Assembly: GCA_950022295.1 (NCBI GenBank)
Contig: OX465599.1
Location: forward strand, 285,035,501 to 285,099,500
Direction: 5' to 3'
DNA length: 64,000 nt
Origin: Bromus sterilis
Taxonomy: Eukaryota > Streptophyta > Magnoliopsida > Poales > Poaceae
Positions 1 through 11,772 of this stretch are shown here, in pieces. The position numbers and the translations under genes were made by a program. Every line of letters begins with the position of its first letter. Positions within the stretch are counted from its first letter, which is position 1. The notes under the pieces are model-generated. The model worked only from the letters and a program-made list of their open reading frames with translations. It did no database searches and was not told the DNA's origin.

Positions 1-71
1 TTGCTTGCTTCCTGGCATCAGTGGATATCTCCTCTTGGGCATAACGAGCAAGATGGTTGAACTCGGTCATA
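1..71 (-). pseudogene. Distal piece of split Tekay/Del gag (element X)
   Basis: The minus strand reads EYMTEFNHLARYAQEEIS and continues off the window start. It is the direct continuation of the gag at 4407-4922, from which it was separated by insertion of solo LTR A. The same region of the intact gag of element D reads DEFSREFNRLARYATEEVS, so the homology is clear. No stop is seen in this short piece, but the ORF is broken by the insertion. Confidence 0.85.
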
Positions 72-76
72 TACTC

Positions 77-3000
77 TGTGACGCCCCCAAAATCAGACCG
101 TGTACAGTAATCATACACACAGGGTACACGACTGAGATTAGGATGCCACGGTGATAATATCACAGCACAACACTAAACACAAAAGGATAAACAAATATGT
201 TACAATAGAGGGGGTCACGCGGACCCGAATACATAAGTCATACAAGCCATAATATCTGAGTACAGACATAGTTAGTCAAGTTTTGCCTTAAGAAGGCTAG
301 CACAAATCACATCAGAGATACAGATCGAAAAGGCGAGGCCTCCTGCCTGGGATCCACCGAACTACTCCTGGTCAACGGGGAACTCGGCGTCGTAGTAGGC
401 GCCTCCGGGGTACTCCTGCTCCTGGGCTCCAACGTCGGCTGCAGCGGCCGATCAGGCAAAACAGTAAAGGAAATAAAGCAGGTGAGTATCTAGTATACCC
501 GCGAGTCTTACGTCCGCTACTAAGCATTATGCATTGTATCCACGGAAAGAAGAGGCTGTATATAGTGGACTGAAAGACAGAAATCCAGAGCAAGGGTAAG
601 AAGCTAGGCCTAACGAAGACTAGCATCTTCCGACGATGTCTTGCAGCATGAGGTAAGAATCAGCCAACAGTTTATATAAAGCATAAAGTAACAATGCAGC
701 AGAAGTTGCTGCAGCATTGTATAATAATAAGTTGTAATAATTAACAATGCCTCCGAGTTCACCTCCTCGACATCCCCACGAGGAAGAAAACCCGGAACCA
801 TACAGTTTAATAATATAGTTTCTAGTGGTAAGATCCAGCTTCAGCATAAAGCGTCCTGTTACCGTGGACACGGCTATCCGAATAGATTAATCTTCCCTGC
901 AGGGGTGCACTTGTGCTACGCTACACGCACGGATCTCCAGGGTGGCGGGAACCTTGTTAGGGAACGCTCCACCGAAGCTATCCGACACTTCATAGCCCAT
1001 CTTTCAAACTCAACAGAGAGGTCATCCGCCGGGCTATATCCTATGTACGCGGGGCTTTGGACCCTAACCCCGACGTACTCCTGCACGGTGCGAGGCTGGC
1101 CGGTGAAGTTAATGCAAAGCAAATACAAATCACACTGCTGCGGCAAATAAGACAACACCACTTCCCGGCGCAGGCCGCGGTACTGCTGACGTCTGAAGAG
1201 TCCTCGGACGACACTACGAAGCAGAGGAGCCCATAACTCGTAATTCCCACGGGTAGGTAGTGCGTACATGGCATATAGCCAACTCAAGACATTCACTGAA
1301 CCATTTAGCATTTTAATTAACCTGTGTGACAACCGTTATCGTTGCCTCGACTTAACTGACCCGCGGACAACGACAGCAACCAGGACCACCAGTACATCGG
1401 TGCCTGCCCCGTCGTCCCACCAAGTCACTGCGGTTACCAACAAGGTGAACCGTCTCCTTACCTTGTCTCACGTGTGCTCCTGGAGGAGCTTGACTTTCGT
1501 GGTTTGGTAACTCTCGCGGCCAACGATCAGGGGCCAAGCACACCGGTACACTAGTCGTACGATCCCTGTCGTCCCGTCACAATACCTCTCGCGGGCACCG
1601 TTGGGTCGCCCGACTTCTCACCTGAAGGACAACCGTTTTTCAAGACCCTATGGCGGTAAGACAAAGTCAGCCTCGAGTTGAGTACAAGGATTACTCCTTG
1701 ATAGCTCACACTTGAGGTGACTAAGCATAACCCAGATAGGGGCCTTAGACGGTGTCTGCATTGTACCGTACCTGTGCAGTTATAATATTTGTATCCGCGT
1801 TCACTCCCCTGAGTGATCACGGCCCTCTATCTAATCCTAGCTAACAATGCGCAGGGCTCACTTCTGAATAATGCATAATAATAATAATAGGCAGCATAGG
1901 ATAAAGGAGGCACATCAAGGGGCGACAAAAACAGGCTATGCAATTGAATAGGATTGCAACGTAGCAGCAGCAGTAACAATGCCTAGTGCAAGAAATGTAC
2001 GGAAAGATAGGCGATATCTGGGGAAGAGAATGGCTCTGCTTTCCTGGAAGCTCGACGGTAGTAGTAGGGTCGTCGACGAAGTAGTCGTACTCAGCAGCGG
2101 TGTAGTCGACGGCAGCAGCAGGGTCTACCGGAGATTAAGGGGGGGAAGAAACAGTAAATACACAGCAAGCATATACAAACAGATGCATGACATGACAGAT
2201 GAAATGTTAATGGTATTCTAACGTAGTGCAATGCACGTTTCTCCGAGCGGAAATTCATCTGAGGATGAACTACCGGCTCCGGATGATTACCGGACAGGGT
2301 GACTGGAAGGGGAAGGATCAAGCCGGAGGTGTCGTGGGTACCGGAAAAACATAAGGGAGGTGTATCCGTGCTAGTTGATCTATTCCGAGAAACATTCGTG
2401 TTCGGAATAAATTCATCCGGGCACTCTAACAGTACCGGACAATTTATCGGACAGTCGGTCCGAAGGGGGACGGTTCGATGTTCGTTGTGTTAGAGGGGTG
2501 TGATAGACATACGGATAGCGTATTTGTATTCGTTATATTTTTCTGATCAATTTTCATGTATAAAGTTTTTGAATCCGAGTTACGGTTTAAAAGTTATTGA
2601 ATTTCAAAGTTTTAAATCATTTAAATGATTTCCTGAATTTCTTTTATTATTTATTCAACATTATCCAGAACATTATCCAAAACAGTGCCTGACATGTGGG
2701 ACCCACATGTCAGCCTCTGTTTATTTATAAAACATTCTATTAAATCAGAAATAGCTTCTGGGCCCACATGTAAGTCACTGGAATTTCTTATTAAATCTTT
2801 TAAATAACAAACTGACAGGTGGGGCCCAGGTGTAAGTGACACAGGGGCATAATTAACAGTCTAATTAATCCAGAGGCTAACCTAATTACATGGGCCCACT
2901 AGTAAGTGACCCAAGGGGGTTTTAATTTTCCTGTTAAGCTAATAGTGGGATTAACCGGGAGGGGCCACTGGTCAGTAGGTCATTAAGCTCTAATGACACC

Positions 3001-4401
3001 ACTGCCAGGTGGGACCTGGAGGTCAGCCCCACAAGACCTCGTCGGAGCGCTCGCCGGAGGCAGACGCCGGCGAGGTTGAACCTGCACTCGCTACAGGCTA
3101 CGGGGAGGCACGTGTGGGGGCTTAAACTGACGAGGGGAGCAGCGCGAGTCGAACCGTGGTGGTGGCGGCGTCGAGGACTCGCCGGAACGGGGCCGACGAC
3201 GAGGTTAGGCGACGGTTGGTCTCGGGCTGATGGCGACGACGTCGCATACGCGCACGGGTCGGGGAGTTCTAGGGTGCGCTCGGTGTCTGGAAGCGCACGG
3301 AGCAAAGTGACGCGCGGGGGTGCCATTTGCACGAGCCAGGATGCCATTGTGAGCTCGCCGGCGGCAGCGAGTCCACGGCTTCAATGGAGGCGGGTGCTAC
3401 GGCGAGAGGGGGGCAAGGGGAAGGTTTGGCGACGAACGGGGAGCTCACCAGGAGCACGACGGAGGTGGCAGCGGGCTCGATGCGGGCTTGTTGTGGACGG
3501 AATTCGTCGCGGATCCCGCCGGAGCCGAAGACGAAGGCGATGAAGTAGCGCTCGATGTGGTGGACTCGGGCTCGATTCCTCGCGGTGGGTGAGGTAGTCG
3601 ACGGCGATGCGGCTCCTGGACAACACGGCGAGGCGGCGTGAGCACGTTGGCCGCGCCTGGTCACGGCAATGGCGACGACGGCCCTCGGCTGCTTTTCCCC
3701 GAGGCGTGCGAGAAGAGGAGGAGGGGGAATGGAGGGGGAGGATGTCCAGGGGGTGGCTGGGGGCGCCCTTATCGCGTCCGCGCCGGGAGGGAGCAGGTGG
3801 AGGCAGGGCCGGCCTGGCAGCGACGCGGCGAGCTCGGCCGTACGGGAGCAGGTGGGGGGTGGTTGGGGAAGAAGACAACCGTGGGGGTGGGCCTGGGCTA
3901 GGTGGGCCGTCGCCCTGAGCGACATTTAGCCTTTTTATTTTGTTTTGTTTTTCTGTTTGTTATATTTCTTTTCTGTAATTGATTTATTAACCCTAGCATT
4001 TTTTGTAAAATGTTATTGGTGGTTGTAAATTTGGGTTACATATTACTGAGGTGCCACAAAAGATTTGGAGTTTTTATAAAATCATTTGATATTTTATTTT
4101 ATTGAAAATGGAGCAGAACCCACTGTTTTTGCTACTGTTTGAGTTGTTTGGATTTTTCAGTGGCAAAATAAAATACCATAACCACATGGGCATGACCCAA
4201 TGATTATTTGTGATTTTATAAAAGTGGTCCCATGATTTTTGGGCAAAGTTTAATTGCAACATATTTTTCATAGCAACCAAAAGGCATTTTTGAATATGAT
4301 CAAAAGCAAAGTGGTTCATGGCAGGGTTTGCATAGTGATTAGCAACAGTGATTAGTCCACAGTAAAAGTGATTACTGTTACAGGCAACTGAGGGTGTTAC
4401 A
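77..4401 (-). mobile_element. Solo LTR A, Tekay/Del-type Gypsy, inserted in gag
   Basis: On the minus strand the unit starts TGTAACACC and ends GGCGTCACA, giving imperfect inverted termini of the TG...CA type. It is flanked by the 5-bp target duplication TACTC (72-76 and 4402-4406, plus strand), and the gag codons resume exactly on both sides. No internal region is present, so it is a solo LTR of 4325 bp. It has the block structure of the other Tekay LTRs here: an AT-rich start, a GC-rich block (about 3030-3900), an AT-rich tract, and conserved boxes near 858-906, 764-783 and 255-269. LTR B (7291-11767) is the same family in opposite orientation. Confidence 0.92.
362..2124 (-). other. Putative LTR-embedded spliced ORF, exons II and III, LTR A
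   Basis: Exon II (2044-2124, 81 nt) follows a TAG acceptor and encodes an acidic, tyrosine-rich stretch beginning DPAAAVDYTAAEYDY. Exon III (362-438, 77 nt) follows CTGCAG and encodes ADVGAQEQEYPGG and then AEFPVDQE before TAG. Both exons match the lengths in LTR B exactly. The donor after exon II reads GA here where other copies have GC, so this copy may be broken. A GC-rich candidate exon I ends at 3449 with donor GTGAGC. Splicing is inferred from sequence only. Confidence 0.5.
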
Positions 4402-4406
4402 TACTC

Positions 4407-4922
4407 GTGGATGGACATATCTCCTTGAGTAAAATTGCAAAACTCTTCCTTCTTTCTTTCCATCATCTCATCCAGAATGTGGTACCCTCGGAAGCCATCA
4501 CGGAATTGCTGCCAAGTCACTACGTGACCATCAGGTTGCATTGCAACATAGTTCTCCCACCATTCAACAGCAGCACCTTCCAGGAAGTATACCGCAAACA
4601 TCACACGATCATTGGGAGCAACATGCGCCGTCTCAAGCTTACGCTCGATGGAACGGAGCCAATCATCAGCTTCAAGGGGCTCGGAGTAACATCGAAATAC
4701 CGGTGGCTTGAGGAGGATGAAATCCTGAATGCTGACAACCACATTGCGCTGACGAGCGGTATTCTGCTCGATGAGCTCCAGAAGGCGTGTTTGATCACGT
4801 CGATTCCGTTCAGCTTCCATCATGATTTCCGTCGCAGAAGGCGGTGGTGGAGGTTCATCATTACTTCGATTCCGATCACGGTCTTGATTGCGACGAACAA
4901 CACTACGAGTTCCACCTGACAT
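4407..4922 (-). pseudogene. gag: Tekay/Del gag, 5' part (element X)
   Basis: The ORF starts MSGGTRSVVRRNQDRDRN at 4922 and carries the retrotransposon gag core, including the stretches EADDWLRSIERKL, FLEGAAVEWWENY and MERKKEEFCNFTQGD. Gag would form the virus-like particle that packages element RNA. The homologous protein of D shares the N-terminal layout and the core. The frame runs to IHEY, where solo LTR A splits it; it resumes at 71-1. Directly upstream of the ATG the minus strand reads TTTTTATCACACAGG, a good splice acceptor in the same position as in D. The element is dead because of the insertion and the lost 5' LTR. Confidence 0.9.
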
Positions 4923-5322
4923 CCTGTGTGATAAAAATCAACAATCAGAACAGGTTTTACGATGGAATCAAAGATAAGAGGACATAACTAGGCGTAAAGA
5001 ATTGTAATGCAAAGACAAAGATTCCTAGAAACACGGGATAAATCGGGCAGCATAACGGCTACACCGGGATGGAAAATGAAACAACCTTGAGGAGATTGGA
5101 CAGAACTTCCCCAAGGAACTCAACAACACGATGACTCTAGACAACCTCAAAGATAACGGGCATCACTTCCTAAGAAGCAGTAGGGAATGATGACTCGGAA
5201 GATCACAACAATCCTATGGCTACAAGAAGAAATCAAAGAGATGTTCTAGTAAGACATAGATGATCCTAGTCCTATCTTCCCGTAGAAAAGATGAGGGTGA
5301 CTCGGAACTCAGATCGATGAGG
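4923..5322 (-). other. Untranslated leader of element X
   Basis: This tract lies between the X gag start and the junction with E1 DNA. Its minus strand matches the D leader, for example the shared stretch GAGTCACCCTCATCTT followed by CTACGGGAAGATAGGACTAGG. It lacks the 1.1 kb segment with the extra ORF that D carries between leader and gag. The expected tRNA primer site and 5' LTR of X are missing on the right, where the sequence switches to E1 at about 5322. Confidence 0.75.
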
Positions 5323-5505
5323 CTAAAGAAAACTAAAAACAAAACCTAACAGCAAGACGCTCCAAGAATAGCGCATAACACATGAAGTGATAAAAATATA
5401 ATGAAACGAGAGACGAACTGATAATTGTCGATGGAGAAGGCGATGCACGGGGGCATCCCCAAGCTTAGACGCTTGAGTCTCCTTGAATATTTCTTGGGGA
5501 TGAAT
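5323..5505 (-). mobile_element. E1 (Athila-type) 3' internal fragment, left of LTR Z
   Basis: This fragment matches 18440-18630 in E2, including GGGCATCCCCAAGCTTAGAC and the following CTTGAGTCTCCTTGAATATT. The match continues across LTR Z at 13788, so LTR Z split a once continuous E1 tract. Its left edge abuts the X leader without a recognisable terminus, which suggests a deletion or illegitimate recombination. Confidence 0.75.
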
Positions 5506-7290
5506 TGTCGGGACCCGGGGTTTGCGTATGTAATTCCAGTCACAACTCAATCATATGGAGAGCCGAGAGTCGTACCCACTTGTCTAAGCAGACAAGGCCA
5601 AGCACAGAACACTCTCGGAAAGCATCGAACGTGAGGGGAATCCCATCCAGGCCGGATGATCAACTGAGATGGGTCCTCATCGCCCGCTCACAAGTCTAAA
5701 TGATTATGGGTGGTGAAATCCCATACTCATAGACAAGTCGCCTCAACCATATTATCAATTGAATTATAACACTTACATAAACAGACTCCAGCTCGATCAC
5801 CTAGTCGGGATCTCGGGCGGGCTCAATCATACAACAAAGTGTGCCACGTGACAGAGTCACGAGCAATCGCATCGCGATGCCCCAAGCTGCGCACATCTAA
5901 GGGCCACTTGGTGTATAAAAGACCGCCGACAAGAACACAACTAAGCTATCGAACCCCACACTAAGACATGCACGTTATAACCATACACGCAACATACATG
6001 TCTAGTGTAAACAGCAGGTATTCATCACATGAACTCTACAAAGTATATCTTTATTGACTTACACATAGAGTACACAAAGATCATATAACTATGATCCATC
6101 ATTACATCAAACAACGGAAGCAAATTAGGTCTGAGTACAGACAAGATTAACAAATGGCTTAGAGAAGCCTTGTTCAACATACATGCCCTTCCACGAGGGA
6201 CCAGACTGCTGTCTGGAACTATACTAGCTTAGTCAACGTCAAGCTTCAGGAAGGTGACTCCATCGGGTCTGGGTTTCCATCTAAAACATAGAATAAGCAA
6301 ACGTGAGTACAAAGTCGCACTCAGCAAGACTTACATCAGAACTATACTACTCATGCTCAAGTTTCAAGGTAAAGGAAGGTGGGGTTCCAACATGCAGAAG
6401 TGCCAGCTTTGACTTGGCTAGCCCTGTACTACGAGTACCAGACTTGAGGTAAGAAGCGTACACGAGTCCACTACCAAGTCTCCAACCAATACACAACTAT
6501 TTTTACTTCCTCGACTTCCCCACGAGGAGCACACCATAGCACTCACGCTTATCTTGCGAGTTTTAGAAGTATCCATTCAAGTTGTCTAATAATCAAGCAC
6601 AACTTTCCAAGTAGTCCATTACCGCGGACGCGGCTATTCGAATAGTTTATTAACGCTGCAGGTGTGTACCGCTACACACACATGACCATCAGTTACCGCC
6701 AGGTCTCGGCACCATTCAAGGGGTGTCGGCGAGGATGTTCACCACAACACTTCGCCCACAGCTCCATTCTAGTCCAAGGAGTCAACTGTCTGAGTTCCAA
6801 ACCCAACTGGATTTCCGGCCGAGCTTCCAGTCAGGACTCAAACCATGTAGGCACGACTGACAAGCCCACCTCGACGGATGGTTCTCCGCTTGACAAGCCA
6901 TGTTCTACAAGCCCTACCATGAATGCCACATTTCATTTCCTTTATATTTCTATGCATATGCCGAATGGAAATCCCGAACTAGGTGTGACTCCTGGACTTG
7001 GATCGGGGTGAGTTAATAGGTCGAGAGGGGTTAGTGAGCACAATGTGTGGTTGTACTCTTTGTCTCGGATTACCATACAAGAACTCGGGCTTAAGGCGGT
7101 GTTGAACGAGACAACCCACTGTGTACTCCTACACAGCCTCTCATCGTTCACCTTGTATTAGGGTAGATTCACCAACATAGTTTCACTTTCAAAAACACCA
7201 TCTTCACTATCATCCCGACTCACATCAAAAGTATCCTCATTGTAAACTCTAAGCATGCAATAAGCAGTAACATTTGCAGGGGGGCACATC
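5506..7290 (-). mobile_element. Solo LTR Z, Tekay/Del-type, 3' part
   Basis: On the minus strand this piece ends CCCCGGGTCCCGACA, the same terminus as the 5' LTR of D (57544-57558). It aligns with 55930-57558 of D along its length. LTR B interrupts it at 7290/11773 with the target duplication ACATC on both sides. Together with 11773-13787 it forms a solo LTR of about 3.8 kb. The flanks are both E1 sequence: TGAAT on the left and TTCAT on the right, each one change from TGCAT, which is what the empty site in E2 (near 18628) contains. Confidence 0.88.
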
Positions 7291-10200
7291 TGTAACACCC
7301 TCAGTTTTCTGTAACAGTAATCATCATCACTGTTGATAATCACTGTTGGATTATCACTGTTTGATCTCCCTTGTACCTGATAAAACTTTGTGATGCTCAA
7401 GATTAAACACCCCATGCACCATGGACTTGAGCCCTTGGGATCAAATCCCAAAGCCAAATGCACCTTGCTCATCTAACAAACCAAACCCTAGTTGAAACTA
7501 CTTTAAATAGAAATTAAAATAAAAGTGCTCTAATAAAGTTGTTCCAAAAATCATGGAACTATTTTTGTAAATTGCCTAAAATCATTACAATCATTTTGGA
7601 CCAACTTTGGTAATTTTTGAAGTTACAGAAAATTTCAAGCAATTCAAACAGTAGGTTAAAACCCTTACTTTGGGCATTTAATATTTAAAATAAATATCAA
7701 ATGATTTTATTTTGCTGCAAAAACTTTTGTGGCACTAACAAATAATGTTATACTAATATTGGAACACCTAACCCATTTTACAAAAATGCAAAAGGCACTA
7801 AATTAAAATACCAACAGCAGGACAGTAAACAAAAAACCAGAAAATGGGAAAACTTTAAAACTCGCCTGGGGCGAGGCCCACATCAGCCAGCCCACCCCGG
7901 CCCATCTTCCACCTCCCACCTGCCCCCGTCCTGTCGGCCACCTGCTCGACGCCGTGGCGCCGCCGTGGCCACGGGCGCCCCTGGAGCCCTCCCCTCCCTC
8001 ACCTGTTCCCTCCCGCCATGGACACGCTAAGACCACCCCGGCCGATACCCTGGACAACTCCCCCACCCCATTCCTCTCCTCCTCCTCTCGCCATCGTCTG
8101 GGAAAAATCCCCCGAGCCCGCCGTCGCCATGACCGCGCACCACCGCGGCCGCTGACCTCGAGCCGCCTCACCACCTTGTCCAGCGTGTGTTTCCTCACCA
8201 CCTTGTCCAGCGTGTGTCTCGCCGTCGCCTTCGTCACCGAGAGCAGGGAATCGAGCTCGGAGCCGTTATGGCGAGCACACGGTCATCTCCCCCAACTCCG
8301 GCCGCCACGGCGTCGCGGAGGAAATCCGGCGCCACCCCGACGCCACCAAGGCCGCTCTCTGCACCGTTACGTTTCTGGTGAGCTCCTTCACCATCCCCAT
8401 GTCGCCGTTGAAGTTCCCGTGTCCCATAGCCGTGCGCGCCATTAGGGCAGAGCAACCTCGCCGCCGGCGAGCGCCCAACCGCGGCGTAGAGCTTGCATTT
8501 GACGCCCTACTCGCGTCATTTCATTTCCCTGGACGCCAGCTACCGAACGCGCATAGCCACGCCTCACCCCTTGCGCGGATTCGCCGTCCTCGACGTCGCC
8601 ACCGTACGGGTCCCCGCCTTCGTCGTCGCCGGCGTCATTCCGGTGACCCCCCGACCACACCACCACCACCAGTGCACTCGCCGGCGTCTACTGCTTCGAA
8701 CACAACGAGTCGCGCGCCCTCCCGTGCTCTGTATCGTGGGCTAGCCCGACCTCACCGCCGGCGTCACTCCGGTGACCCTCCGGTGAGGTTGCCAGGTGGG
8801 GCCCCCGCGTCAGACAGGTCATTAGCGACTTGGTTAAGATTTAATCCCTCGCTGACAGTGGGCCTGCCCCCTTAATCCCACGTTTTAAAACGAAACAGAA
8901 GTTTAATAACCCCCCCCCAGTCACTGACTTGTGGGGCCCCCTGGGGATTTAAATTAAGTTAACCATTTTATTATGCCCATGTGACACTGACTGCTGGGCC
9001 CCACATGTCAGGTTTTTATTTATTAAAAGATTTATAAAAATCCAGTCACTAACATGTGGGCCCAGAGGTTTTTCTGATTTAAATAAATGTTTTATAATTA
9101 TCCAGAGGCTGACCTGTGGGTCCCACATGTCAGGCCCCTGTGGATAATGTTCTGGATAATGTTTGATAATTAATAAAAAGAAATTATTAAAAGGATTTTT
9201 AAAATTATTTAAAAATGTTTAAAACTTTGAAATTCAATAACTTTTAAACCGTAACTCAGATCAAAAAACTTTATACATGAAAATTGATCAGAAAAATATA
9301 ACGAATGCAAATACACTAACCATTTGTCTACCACCCCCCTCTAACTTACCGAGCATCGACATTCCCCCTCCGGGGCCGTCTGTCGATAATTCTCCGGTAC
9401 CGGTAAAACTTTGCCGGATGAATTTATCTCGAACACGAAAGTTGTTCGGAATAGTTCAACTAACCCGGATACACCACCCCGACATGTGTCGGATGTCCAC
9501 GACACCTCCGGCATGATATCCCCCCTCCGGATCATCCGTCCGGTAATCACCCGGAGCCGGTAGTTCATCCCCAGATGAATTTCCGGTCCGAGCAACGTGC
9601 ATTGCACTGCGTTAGAATACCGTTAACATTTCATCTATCATGTCGTGCATCTGTTTGTATATGCTTACTGTGTATTTACTGTTTCTCCCCCCCCCCCCTT
9701 AATCTCCGGTAGACCCCGCTGCTGCCGTCGACTACACCGCTGCTGAGTACGACTACGTCGTCGACGACCCTACTACTACCGTCGAGCTTGCAGGCAAGCA
9801 GAGCCATTCTCTTCCCCAGATATCGCCTATCTTTCCGTATATTTCTTGCACTAGGCATTGTTACTGCTGCTGCTACGATTACAATCCTATTCAATTGCAT
9901 AGCCTGAATTTTGTCGCCCCTTGATGTGCCTTCCTTTATCCTATGCTGCCTATTATTATTATTATTATTATTATTATTATGCATTATTCAGCAGTGAGCC
10001 CTGCGCATTGTTAGCTAGGGTTAGGTAGAGGGCCGTGATCACTCAGGGGAGTGAACGCGGGTACAAATATTATAACTGCACAGGTACGGTACAAAACAGA
10101 CACCGCCAAAGGCCCCTATCTGGGTTATGCCTAGTCACCTCAAGTGTGAGCTATCAAGGAGTAATCCTTGTACTCCACTCGAGGCTGACTTTGTCTTGCC

Positions 10201-11767
10201 GCCATAGGGTACTGTAAACGGTTGTCCTTCAGGTAAGAAGTCGGGCGACCCAACGGTGCCCGCGAGAGGTATTGCGACGGGACGACAGGGAGGGTACGAC
10301 CAGTGTACAGGTGTGCTTGGCCCCTGATCGTTGGCCGCGAGAGTTACCAAACTATGAAAGTTGAGCTCCTCCAGGAGCACACGCGAGACAAGGTAAGGAG
10401 ACGGTTCACCTTGTTGGTAACCGCAGTGACTTGGTGGGACGATAGGGCAGGCACCGATGTACTGGTGGTCCTGGCTGCTGTCGTTGTCCGCGGGTCGGTT
10501 AAGTCGAGGCAACGATAACGGTTGTCACGCAGGTTAATTAAAATGCTAAATGGTTCAGTGAATGTCTTGAGTTGGCTATATGCCATGTACGCACTACCTA
10601 CCCGTGGGAATTACGAGTTTATGGGCTCCTCCGCTTCATAGTGTCGTCCGAGGACTCTTCAGACGTCAGCAGTACCGCGGGCTGATTGCCGGGAAGTGCG
10701 CTGTCTTCTTTGCTCGAGCTGTGTTGTTTTCGTTACGGCTTCCCTGCCACCCACGCACCGTGCAGGAGTACCTCAGGGTTGGGGTCCAAGGCCCTGAGTA
10801 CTTAGGATTTAGACCGGCGGATGGCCTCTCTGTTGAGTTTGAAAGATGGGCTAGGAAGTGTCGGATAGCCTCGGTGGAGCGTTCTCTAACAAGGTTCCCG
10901 CCACCCTGGAGATCCGTGCGTGTAGCGTAACACAAGTGCACCCCTGCAGGGAAGATTGATCTATTCGAATAGCCGTGTCCACGGTAACAGGACGCTTTAT
11001 GCTGAAGCTGGATCGTACCACTAGAAACTATTATTAAACTGTATGGTTCCGGGTTTTCTTCCTCGCGGGGATGTCGAGGAGGTGAACTCGGAGGCATTGT
11101 TAATTATTACAACTTATTATTATTCAATGTTGCAGCAACTTCTGCTTCATTGTTACTTTACTGCTTTATATCAACTGTTGGCTGATTCTTACCTCATGCT
11201 GCAAGACATCGTCGAAAGATGCTAGTCTTTGATAGGCCTAGCTTCTTACCCTTGCTCTGAATTTCTGTCTTCAGTCCACTATATACAGCCTCTTCATTCC
11301 GTTGATACCATGCATAATGCTTAGTAGCGGACGTAAGACTCGCGGGTATGCTAGATACTCACCTGCTTTATTTCTTTTACTGTTTTGCCTGATCGGCCGC
11401 TGCAGCCGACGTTGGAGCCCAGGAGCAGGAGTACCCCGGAGGCGCCTACTACGACATCGAGTTCCCCGTTGACCAGGAGTAGTACTGTGGATCCCAGGCA
11501 GGAGGCCTCGCCTTTTCGTTCTGTATCTCTGATGTGATTTGTGCTAGCCTTCTTAAGGCAAAACTTGACTAACTATGTCTGTACTCAGATATTATGGCTT
11601 GTATGACTTATATATTCGGGTCCGCGTGACCCCCTCTATTGTAATATATTTGTTTATCCTTTTGTGTTTAGGGTTGTGCTGAGATATTATCACCGTGGCA
11701 CCCTAATCTCAGTCGTGTACCCTGTGTGTATGATTACTGTACACGGTCTGATTTTGGGGGCGTCACA
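7291..11767 (+). mobile_element. Solo LTR B, Tekay/Del-type, inserted in LTR Z
   Basis: The LTR starts TGTAACACCC and ends GGCGTCACA, and is flanked by the 5-bp duplication ACATC (7286-7290 and 11768-11772). Length is 4477 bp. It is the same family as LTR A but in plus orientation, so A and B form an inverted repeat of more than 4 kb separated by 2.9 kb. A GC-rich block lies at about 7870-8840. There is a run of TTA repeats near 9952-9981 and a C run at 9687-9698. No internal region remains, so it is a solo LTR left by intra-element recombination. Confidence 0.93.
9713..11482 (+). other. Putative LTR-embedded spliced ORF, exons II and III, LTR B
   Basis: Exon II is 9713-9793 (81 nt) after the acceptor CTCCGGTAG. 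It encodes DPAAAVDYTAAEYDYVVDDP and onward, and ends at a GC donor (G|GCAAGC). Exon III is 11406-11482 (77 nt) after CGGCCGCTGCAG; it encodes ADVGAQEQEYPGGAYYDIEF and then PVDQE and TAG. The single G left at the end of exon II and the two bases at the start of exon III complete a codon, so the frame is continuous. The candidate exon I ends at 8377 before GTGAGC. This is the best preserved copy besides D. No RNA evidence is available. Confidence 0.55.
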
Positions 11768-11772
11768 ACATC

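Noticed and set aside
3076..3925. Several overlapping ORFs on both strands in LTR A
   Set aside because: They are GC-rich low-complexity frames open in up to five frames at once. One minus-strand frame could be the exon I of the proposed LTR gene, but I cannot decide which, so none is annotated.
7954..8875. ORFs in the GC-rich block of LTR B
   Set aside because: Same reason as in LTR A; several frames are open together and no family is recognised.
9952..9981. TTA repeat as a meaningful array
   Set aside because: It is a simple microsatellite in LTR B; a shorter form occurs in LTR A (1872-1890 region).
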